Origin: Hawksworthiomyces lignivorus
Lineage: Eukaryota; Ascomycota; Sordariomycetes; Ophiostomatales; Ophiostomataceae
Direction of reading: 5' to 3'
Assembly: GCA_002917075.1 (NCBI GenBank)
Contig: NTMA01000044.1
Coordinates: forward strand, 1 to 64,000
DNA: 64,000 nt
Shown: piece after piece, positions 1 to 8,656 of the stretch
Layout of the letters: every line of letters starts with the position of its first letter
Numbering within the stretch: position 1 is the first letter of the stretch
Translations under genes and position numbers: made by a program
Notes under the pieces: model-generated
Database searches by the model: none
What the model saw: only the letters and a program-made list of their open reading frames with translations
Told to the model about the DNA's origin: nothing

Positions 1-237
1 GGCGGCGTCGGCGGCGGCGGGGGCAGCCTCGACGTCGTTGGAGGAGGGCTGGGTGTTGGTGCCGCAGAGGCAGCCCCAGATCTTCTTCATCAAGGCGATG
101 ATTAAAGGGCTATAAATGCCCGAGGCTACGCCCACGCACGTACCGATGGCGGTGGCCGCCATCCACTTCCAGCACCCACATGTAGTGGGCGTGTCGATGC
201 TGCCGGAGAAGGGAAGGGAGGAAGGGAGGGGAGCCAT
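1..237 (-). CDS. Hypothetical small membrane protein, partial (C-terminal end beyond the left edge)
   Basis: An ATG at 237 on the minus strand opens a frame with no stop to the window edge (79 codons visible). The first 25 residues hold a short Ser/Pro-rich stretch and a Cys-x-Cys. Residues about 25-50 form a Gly/Ala/Ile-rich hydrophobic segment that could cross a membrane once. It is followed by Lys-Lys, a Cys-x3-Cys motif and an Ala/Pro-rich acidic tail. Splice sites cannot be judged because the gene is cut. No family recognised. The open frame, high GC and plausible membrane segment make a real gene likely but not certain. Confidence 0.45.
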   Translation of the reverse strand, partial: MAPLPSSLPFSGSIDTPTTCGCWKWMAATAIGTCVGVASGIYSPLIIALMKKIWGCLCGTNTQPSSNDVEAAPAAADAA

Positions 238-1158
238 CACGCTGGTAGCTGCTATTTCAATGCCATTAGAATCTCTCTATAACGCACTATTCTTTCTGCT
301 GTACAAGTTCTTACCGGCCACAGCGAGAAGAAAAAGAAAGAGGGGAAAAAAAGAGGAAGAGAAAGAAAGAAAAAGAGAAGAAAAGTCGTTGTTTCTGTGA
401 AGACAGAAACATCAAGCTGCAGTGCTGAAGAGCAAAAGAGAAAAAGAAACATCGCGAGATACGTTCAGGCGAAAATTAAATGAGAAAGATTTGTTGGGAT
501 GGCGTAGCGCCTATGTGCTTCGCTCTTTCCATTCTTTGACTTTTGGGGGTGGAATAGCGCAAGAGACGACAGATTAGAACGACTATTCTTCCGTTCCTTC
601 CTCAAAATTGAAACTTGTCCATACGGCCACAGGTAATACATCTAATGCGGGCATTCATAGTCAATCAGCTTCGGTTTCTCGAATAGTTAGTTTGAAATGT
701 CACCTTGTTTTGAAGCGGAATCTGTGGTGATATCTTGGACAGGATACCTCGGATTTGGTGAGAGGTATCTAGGCAAAATTAAGGTATAATACTCAATAAG
801 TCGCAAGATGCCCTTGCTGCTCTTTGCCTTGAACTGTCAATGTTTGTATCCACGCCGAACCAGTTGTGCTTAGACAATGTAGTCGTCTTGCCAGCCGCGC
901 AAATTCTTACGAGCCATGACGAGAGACGAAAGAATACTGAAGATGTGAAATGTCCCTGCTGCTACTCCCGCCATGTTGCCGTTCACAGGAACATTGAGCG
1001 TATGACGAAAAAGGGGTGTGAACGAAAAATATACTTCCTTTCTAGGCAATTCTGTTTCACGCATAATACATATTCTTCTACCGGGTCTCATCGAGATTCG
1101 GTTGTTGAGTTACTCCTGCCACGCCCCACTTTTGGCCCGACTTTTTCAGCGAAAATGA
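238..1158. other. Intergenic, no gene seen
   Basis: This is probably the promoter and 5' leader of the left-edge gene. It holds purine-rich runs at 320-380. No long open frame with a family match was found on either strand. Confidence 0.5.
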
Positions 1159-1178
1159 GCACCTTACAAGTAAGGTGC
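1159..1178. repeat. Near-perfect inverted repeat (9-nt arms, 2-nt spacer)
   Basis: Two 9-nt arms that are exact reverse complements are separated by AA. The palindrome sits immediately outside the candidate left terminal repeat of the pogo-like relic. It could be flanking host sequence, part of the element end or a terminator-like hairpin. Confidence 0.6.
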
Positions 1179-1339
1179 TAATCAGTGAGATGCGCACATC
1201 AGCCAAATGCGCACTCTTTTCTGTCTTCACCACTGATTTGATTTGGCTATATCTCGGCAATAAAAATAGCTACAAAAAAAGTAATTAAGAATCCGGAGAG
1301 ATCTTGTCTCGCTCTATCCAACGCTGCTGTCTCTATAGC

Positions 1340-1357
1340 TGTCAGGCCTGTTGTTGC

Positions 1358-1394
<37 letters not shown>

Positions 1395-1903
1395 GACGAA
1401 GCAGTCTTTTTCGTGCTGTCTGTAGTGCCTTTTCTGCCTTGTCAAGTGCGTCTTGCTCTAAGTTTTTCACCATATCCCGCGCTTCTTCCACAGGTCAAGA
1501 CGCCGCCGTGTTTTATGCAAAATTGTTTCCTTTTGGCAGCAGTATTTCTAACCATTCTGGCATCTTTTTATCTGTTAAAGTCGGCCGTTATTTGTGTAAA
1601 CTCTGCTCCTTGCCTGATTGATGCTTTTCTGAATTGTTTGGATTTTTCCTCCAAAATTGGACTAATTACTTGTCTGTCCATCTCCTGTGCAATATCTTCA
1701 CCCAATACATCCATTTGTCGTATAATCTGAGGCGTTTGAAAAGAAGAAGAAGGAAGATTTGTTGATTCAGCGGGAGGAGTGGTGACTCGAGGTAAAGTTA
1801 TTAACACCACTTTAGGGTCAAGAAGAACAATTCCTGTCTTCCGAAATGTAGATGCCAATGTGGTTTGTTTGAAAGCATCCTCTCGTGCTTTTATGCTGCC
1901 TCA
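1340..1903 (-). pseudogene. Relic of pogo/Tigger-like DDE transposase, C-terminal part
   Basis: From 1900 downward the minus strand reads a stretch beginning AREDAFKQTTL and continuing with an FRKTGIVLLDP core. This is the characteristic end of the DDE domain of fungal pogo-like transposases, normally an alpha-helical AR-x-A segment followed by a Phe/Trp-Arg-x-Thr-Gly-x-x-Pro-x-(N/D)-Pro motif. A frame continues to 1568 with the usual hydrophilic tail. The reading then changes frame several times (a run with MPEWLEILLP at about 1555-1510, then a Glu/Lys-rich coiled segment at about 1470-1400) and ends in a polyglutamine run coded by CAA repeats (1396-1347). Stops at 1901 and within 1510-1570 show that it is dead. 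The N-terminal DNA-binding and catalytic regions are not visible. Confidence 0.7.
1347..1396. repeat. TTG/CAA trinucleotide microsatellite
   Basis: About sixteen TTG units with one interruption on the plus strand. Read on the minus strand as CAA it extends the transposase relic with polyglutamine. Confidence 0.9.
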
Positions 1904-2704
1904 TGGGGCTGAAGCCCTCGCAAATTTCTGTCAATATGGCATCCTTCTATTCTGTATATTTATGTGATCTCCCAACTCTCAATTTGGAGTCATTATAGGG
2001 GGGGAAATGAATACGGCTTCGATACGGCATTCATCCATGTTTTTACTTTTAAAATGACTTTAGAAAAAGGTAGAAACGAAGAAATAGGAGAAGATGAACC
2101 CCTCCCCCCCCCCCTTCCCCCAACCCCCCCCCCCCAAAAAATTATGATTCTCCGTATCAGTCACACTCATACCAGAACCTTTCGAATCTCGACAGCCATG
2201 TCAGAACCAACACCTAATACTAAAACCAAAATTTACGCCTTAAACTGTTGGTTATGATTTATATACTTGTTCAACAGATCCCCTAGCATACTCAGAACTA
2301 ACTACTAACAAAACAGAACAGTACAGCTGTAATATACAAAGATCAGGTCTCGTGATGCAATCCCCAACAGCCATGTTCAAACTCGCTCTACAACGCAAAG
2401 AGCACCAAGAGCCCCTGCGTTCAATTCAGTCTCAAATTCGGTTTTCAAAGCTTCGCGCCCTGTACAAGCCCACCACCACCATCTACATCTACCCCGCTGG
2501 ATAGGGGGAATACACGGTGGAGATGGTGAGGTAAAGGCACTGTAAAATGAGTCCAAGAGGACGTGGTAGTGTAAAATAGTAGAAATTGGAAGAGACTGGT
2601 GCTAAGCGAATAACTAAGCGAGAGCAAACATCATTAACTTGACGACAAATAGCGATTAGTATTATTATTGGTCTTTTTTTCTCTCCCTTTTCAACCAAGA
2701 TATC

Positions 2705-2735
<31 letters not shown>

Positions 2736-3011
2736 AATACCATATTCTGAGAGTTGTCGGCGGCGGCGAACGGCACGACACAACAATTGATTTTTACCAC
2801 GAACTGAATAGCTCGAGTCTCCTAGGGAAAATTAAAAAAATTTGATCGACTAAAGAATAAAACTTGATGCGCACAGTGTGCATATTTGATGGCGCTCTCA
2901 CAGATCTAATATTAATAAGTAGCGTCTTTGTTTTCTGTGCCCTAACTTACGGGGGGCATATGTGTCCCAATTTTGGTTGCTATGGCCATCCTGGCTTGCT
3001 TTTTATCTACA

Positions 3012-5027
3012 TCATCGTTCGTGGTGCCGGACAAATGTCTTCTCCAGCCACCTCTGTGCCGGGGGAATGGGCGAGTGGAAAAGGTGGCCTCGCCGGCGGC
3101 GGACAAACGCCGTGTACAGCGCCGAGGCGGCGTAGGCAGCCACGACGCTGACGACGACAGGCCACTTGAACTGGTCCGGGCGGGAAAAGATGATGGTGGT
3201 GACGTACGAGAGGACCTCGAAAAGGTTCTGGAAGGCCGCCTCGGCGGTGGAGAAGGCGCCGCGGTGAGACAGTTCGACTTCCTGCGATGGAGATGCAAAA
3301 TTAGCCACAAAATTAAGCAGAGAGGGTGGTACTCTGAAACATAAGGGCACGTACGTCTTGGACAATATTCTGAGCGCACAGGTCATAGCCCCACAGGCCG
3401 ATGCGGCTGAGGGCGACGCCGACGGCGAGGCCGGTGGCGGCCACCAGACCGCTGCTGCCGCCGACATCACCAAGGTCGGACGAGTAGGCAAAGAACCAGG
3501 CGACGGCGGCGGTCAGCCACAGCGCCTGCCAGGACAGCGACCAGATGCCGCTGCGGATGACGCCGATGCGGGCCATGAGGCGGGGCGCGGCCCAGGTGGC
3601 GCTCAGCTCGAAGACGGTGCTGACGGTGCGGGAGACGCCGACGTAGAGGGCGTTGTAGCCGGCGGCGAGCAAAAAGGTGACCATCTGGCCCGAGAAGGAG
3701 AGCACGGTCAGGTAGAGGATGGACAGCGCAAACGACGGCAGAAACGCCGGGTGGCGGAAGTACAGGGGCAGCGACGCAAAGGGCAGCAGACGGCGGCCGA
3801 CGGCGCGCACGCTCGAGGTGATGGTGGCGGCGGCGGCGGCGGGGGTGCGCTGTCCCGGTAAGCCGCGGTCGGCCGGCGTGTCGTCCCACGCCACTTGTCG
3901 CCGGTGCAGCTCTGGCACGCGGCGGTAGACCTGGGAGAATGGTGAGCTTTCTGAACACGGCAGTGTGCTGGTAGAAGATATGGCAAGTTCGTGGTCTTGC
4001 AGAGACCTACCACAGCAATGCAGAAGTACTCGATCACCACAGACGCCGCATTCATGGCCAGCGTCACCCACAGGGCTGCCCACGTCGAAGCAGTGGCGAC
4101 GAGCGAGATGCCCAGCGGGGCAGCCAGCTTGCAAAACAGGTCAATGCGCCTCATGCGAGCGTTTAGTACTGGACAAGCGTGTCGACTCGGTCAGCAAAGA
4201 GGGCCTTTTGAACGCAGAGGACAAAAAGAAACCAAAAAAAAAAAAAGGTTCAGCAGGTACGCACCTCGTCTCCCAACCTCGTTGCCCTCGGTGATCACGA
4301 CGACCCAGTCGCGCTCGACGGCCACGAGGTTCATGACGGAGCAGAGCTTCTCGACGCAAGCGCAGACGACGGCCAACGCAAAGAGGCCATCGGAGCGTGC
4401 GCCGCTGCTGGTGCGCGCGAGGAGCAGCCAGAAGACGCCGCAGCTCAGCACGACGGCCGCGCGGCCGCCTACGATCGAGACCCGCACCACCGCCAGGCGG
4501 GACCCGCGGTCGATCCACGCGCCGACGGCCTCGGCGCAGACCATGGCCGCCACTCCGCGGACCACGGCATACACGGACAGAGGCAGCAGCGTGTCCGGGA
4601 AGATGGCCGCTAGGAACAGCACGGCGGCGAATTCGAACAACCGCGAGTTCCACGTCGACAGAAAGTGGGATATATAGAGGCGGGCTGCCAGCGCCGCAGG
4701 GACGGGGCGCAAAGGAGCAGCCGGGGCATTGAGAGAAGATGACTCGCCCAGCTGCTCCTCCAAATGCTGCTGTTCAACATCGTCGTCGGCTAACTCAATG
4801 TTCGATCCTGCTAGGGCGGGTGGTTGGCGCATGGCCGGCACGTCTCCGTCCTGGTCCTCATCTACCGGTGCTGGAAGAGACGCTGTGTGTGCTGTGGGTG
4901 GCACCGTTGTTTTTTGAGTGCGCATTGGTAGCGACGCTTCCGGATCGTGCGCCAAGATTTCTGGCTGGTTTGTGGCCGCGTCATCACCCGTACCCGTCTC
5001 TCGTACGGGGCGGTTGCTGTCGGCCAT
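3012..5027 (-). CDS. Ferroportin-family (SLC40) iron transporter
   Basis: Predicted iron exporter of the ferroportin family, a multi-helix membrane protein of 588 aa. Exons (minus): 5027-4265, 4168-4011, 3930-3355, 3281-3012; all introns are GT-AG and keep frame. ATG at 5027 is the first in frame. Residues 1-110 are a hydrophilic Pro/Ala/Asp/Glu-rich tail. The membrane domain starts at RLYISHFLSTWNSRLFEF, the family signature of helix 1, followed by a WIDRGSRLAVVR loop. Exon 2 carries LNARMRRIDLFCK, the conserved ferroportin segment. Exon 4 has the family C-terminus with RGAFSTAEAAFQNLFEVL. Intron 1 (96 nt) begins GTGCGT and holds a 13-nt A run on the plus strand. Direction, substrate and membrane location are inferred from the animal family. 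A bZIP gene lies divergently 1.1 kb away. Confidence 0.9.
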
Positions 5028-6130
5028 TTCTGGTTTAAGCTGTGGTGGGATCAATCAAATGGCCGTTAGGATGTCTCGGCGTAACCACGTAGCTGGGTTT
5101 CACATGTTGTTTTCAATATGAAAGACGATGAATAAAGCAGGAAAGACAAGAAAGCGACAAATTTGTCGAAGCGGTGTAGGGGCGGCACGTTGATACATAA
5201 AAGATGATGTCCGTTCTCTTAAAGAGTTTTTTCGCTTTAGTTCTCTTTTCCGAGGCTGGCGCTAAGAACGGAGTACGCGGAAAAAATGGCAAAGAACGGG
5301 AGACAGGCAAATAAAAAAGTGGTCTGTCGAACAAAGCGCAGAGAATTCGCAATAAAGTGGAATAAATCTGGGCCCGTGGCCTGAATGGCAACGTTGGATT
5401 GTTCTCGTCTGCGTCTATGTTGCTCTAGGTTTGGATCTTTTCGGTGTCAGTCTTATCTCGGTGGGCGGCTTGGTGTGTTCAATCTGCAGCCAATGGCCTG
5501 AGGCGGAGCGCCGACGTGGAAAAGGCAAAAGAGCTCGCATCTTCGCACTACAGAACAGTTTCTCCTTCAAAACAATTTCAATCGTAGTTCTTAGCATGTA
5601 GCAGGCAATTCAATGACCAAAAGCTCCGCTTTCAAGTGGCACGCAGCAGCTTCACACGAATTGGACATACCAAGATCGTGTGACATTGCTGCGTACTTCT
5701 AAGAACAGCAAAGCCCCATAGACTCGTAGACTTATCTGCGACCTCTCTCTATCTCTCTATCTCTCTCGCTGATCGAACTAGCTCGAATTAGGAAATCCAG
5801 ACAGCCAGACCAGCGATGATTCAGCGCGCAATCAACATGGTCTAAGCCAGCGAGATGCGGAGCAGACTCCAACGACGTGGGTCTGGCTCCCGAGCGGGGC
5901 TCGCTTCCCCCATGGGGTAGGGTCCTGGATATTGCTTTTCCGGGTCTGTGTGGCGCTGCTCCATTCTTTTGAAATGCCGTCTTTGCTTCTGGGGCCAGAG
6001 ACACTCGATCCGCTGTTGTCGGCATGGGCCTCTTCTTTGCACACGGCACACGGCACACGGCAGGAGGAGCACAAACCCACATCGGCGCGCCGTACAGGCC
6101 GAAGAAAAGCCTCATGCACAGAGCGAAGCC
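5028..6130. other. Divergent intergenic region between ferroportin and bZIP genes
   Basis: The 1.1-kb spacer should contain both promoters. A CT-rich run with repeated CTCTCTAT lies at 5742-5768, as in many fungal leaders. No gene is supported, although several out-of-frame open stretches exist. No clear GATA-factor iron element was found. Confidence 0.5.
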
Positions 6131-7781
6131 ATGACCAGCCACGGCCCGGCACATCCGCCTACAGCTTCACGCAGAGCCCAGCACCACCACCACCACCAGC
6201 ACACGAACTTCACCATGGCCATGGGCAGGGCCTCCCGGGCGGCCCCCGCCGGCAGCAGCACCGAGACGCGGCTGGCCCTAAAGCGCGCCCGCGACCGCAA
6301 GTCCCAGCAGGCGATGCGCGACCGCCAGAAGCGCGAGGTTGTCGCCCTGCGCGCCCAGGTGGCCCAGCTGCTCGAGCTGCTCCACGACGCCGAGCACCTG
6401 GGATCCCTCACCGCTGCCGGTGCTGCTGCTGCTGCTGCGGCGGCGGCGGCGGCACCCTTGGCTGGCAGCCGCCTCTCGTCGTCGCCGTCATCGTCGCCAG
6501 CCGCGTCGGCGTCGTCGTCTCCGGACCATGCTGCCGCTGCGGCCGCCCTGGACATGCTGCAGCAGGAGAACGACGCCCTGCGGCAGCAGCTCGCGCAGGC
6601 CCATCTCTTATCATCACCTCCAGAGCAGCCCCAGATCCCCGTTCCGGTCCCGGTTCCGGTTCCGCCGCCGCCGCCGCCACGGCGCTGCGACATCACCATC
6701 GACGAGTTCATCTTGCGCTCCTGGTCTGCGCAGGCGGACACTCCCGGCACTTCATCTGCTCTCGTCGACCCTCTGCTGCGTGGCAACAGGCGGCCGTCGC
6801 ACACCTCGTCCTCCGCCTCTCCGCCCTCCTTCTCCTCGTCCTCGTCCCCGCTCTCTTCTTCCTTTGTCCTGTCCGACGCCTACGACCGCTTCCCGCCGCA
6901 CGTCCCGCCCACGTGCCCCTCCGATTGCATCGTGCAGCCCTTTGTCGAGGAGCAGCGCCGCATCCTCCTGTCGCTGCGGCACGACCCGAGCCCCCGCCCC
7001 TACCTCCCGCCGCACTTCGCTCAGCCTGAGGAGCTGTACGCGCAGCAGGTGGAGAAGGGCATCCGGGCCACCATAACAAAGGTGGCCGCCGACCTGCTCG
7101 CGACGTATTGCGACATCCACTCACTTCCAAAGAGGGTTGCGTGCCTGATTGCCATAACCAGCGTGCTAAATGTTGTAAATATCTCTTTCCCCAGCGAGTT
7201 GCGCCGCAGACCCTTGTCCACCAAGCAGCGTAAATTTCTAACTGGCGGGCGCAGTGGCTCATCTTTCAGACAAAAGAAACCTTTGAGAAGATGCCCTTCT
7301 GGCTCCGGCCGTGTCCGTCTCAGCTCGAAATACCCCATCCGGCTTGGATCGACCGTGTGCAATGGTAGGTTCAAAATAATGGCCATGCGTCTGATACCTT
7401 CCTCTCCCCCGTATGTTTTATTGTTTGTAGCTCACACAACCATTTTTGTGTCATTGCAGGCCGCGGGTGCGCGACTACCTTGTCCGCCACCAAGACGTCA
7501 CGTTTGACCGCTACACGGACGCCTTTTTGTCGTTCGATCTGAACTGGCCCTATGATGAGGAGCTGGTCCTCGTAGAGGCCGACTCCTCTGGGCGTCCGGA
7601 GACAGCGACATACACCATCAGCCCGGTGTTCGAGGCGCACGCGCGCAACATGGGCAACTGGACAGTCGGTGCGCGCTATTGGCAGCTCTACCCCTTCCTG
7701 GGCAAGGCCGTAGAAGAAGACATCCGGCAGTTCAAGAGTACGTCCGTGAACCGCCAGTACTGGGCCATGGTAAATTCATAA
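6131..7781 (+). CDS. bZIP transcription factor with DUF3425 domain, apparent frameshift near 7240
   Basis: Nuclear regulator of the fungal bZIP/DUF3425 type. ATG 6131 opens the long frame; ATG 6215 in a strong CACCATGG context is an alternative start. A basic region lies at residues about 51-69 (KRARDRKSQQAMRDRQK), followed by a leucine-zipper-like repeat to about residue 90. The middle is rich in Ala, Ser and Pro. The DUF3425 part continues with WRAQWLIF and EIPHPAWIDRVQW, then crosses an intron (7365-7459, GTAGGT to TTGCAG, phase 2) into a second exon ending at 7781. The two halves of exon 1 are in different frames: the upstream frame ends RKFL at about 7240 and the conserved WRAQWLIF lies one base off. 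No GT-AG pair in the region joins them in frame without losing conserved residues. Either the gene is mutated or the assembly lacks one base. Target genes unknown. Confidence 0.7.
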
Positions 7782-8656
7782 AGCACTGTTTCAGATATAA
7801 CCAGCTCCATCTCGGTTTTGTCAACATATTTGAAGTGTAATCCGTCGGCGGAGGAAATTTTTATGTATTGGATGAATTGGTTCTTGACTGGATTATTAAG
7901 GGTTAACTGCATGGAAAACAAGCTTCCAAAAGCACATAGGCGTCAGGGCACAGAGAAGAGAATAACGAGAGGCGATTCAGCGTATATGTACATTTAATGT
8001 TTAGGACAGGCAAATGCAATCTGATTTTATCGAATCGATGATTCGTCACTTGACTTGCTATTTTGTTCAATTTACAATGTCTATTTCATTTCTCCACAAC
8101 AGATCTACTTCAAAAAATCGTGCGAATCTAATTCCGGGAGATCTTGATATCGAGCAAATCACGCCGAGATGAATCAGTGCGAAGTGCACTGTTCTCGCCC
8201 CGAGCCGCCGCTATTACTGGTAAATGCATCCGTGGCGGGCTGCATCTGGGAAGTCCCCCGGAAAACCTCTGCCTGAGACAGCGTCTGTACCCAACACAAA
8301 AATGCAAAGCATAGGTGTGCTTGGAAACTAGATGTCTACGAAAGGGCAATTATTCATTGGCTAACCGCCCGATGAATCAGACTGCAGGAGTAGTAGTAAT
8401 GTTGATAAAATGAACGCTACTCAAAACACGTCAAAATTCATACAGAAATTCAGCTACAGCCCAGGTATCTAGAGCGTGTTCACTAGCAAGAATGTTCCAA
8501 GAGTGAGATGGTATCCAAAAAAATGAAAGAGCAAAAATGAGCTTTGAGAGTCTACCGTGCCAGAGGCGAAAAAAGGACGGGTTTATATACATGAGGGGTA
8601 AGGAAGGGGGAGGAACGGCAGCCGCGCAAAAAAAAAAAATAAACCACGACCTCTTT
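7782..8656. other. Convergent intergenic region, no gene seen
   Basis: The spacer lies between the 3' ends of the bZIP and DUF1479 genes. It is AT-richer than the neighbours. A 73-codon frame at 8128-8349 (minus) has no recognisable features. Confidence 0.5.

Larger units (their letters stand above)
1183..2905. mobile_element. Candidate degenerate pogo/Fot1-type DNA transposon (boundaries inferred)
   Basis: At 1183-1216 a stretch starting CAGTGAGATGCGCAC resembles, in inverted orientation, a stretch at about 2871-2903. Shared blocks are GTGAGA, GCGC, CATCA and a TGC/CAC end. If these are terminal inverted repeats, the element is about 1.7 kb, close to the usual size of Fot1/pogo elements, and it encloses a transposase C-terminal relic on the minus strand. 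The part from 1900 to 2870 shows no recognisable transposase code. It holds a C-rich run (2101-2135) and a 30-nt A run (2704-2733). The transposase relic is well supported; the element ends are inference. Confidence 0.4.

Noticed and set aside
870..1091. 73-codon minus-strand frame with a possible membrane segment
   Set aside because: No family match and no ATG at its listed start could be tied to a gene; adjacent to transposon debris.
3358..3861. 167-codon plus-strand frame antisense to ferroportin
   Set aside because: It lies entirely over conserved ferroportin exons and has shadow composition.
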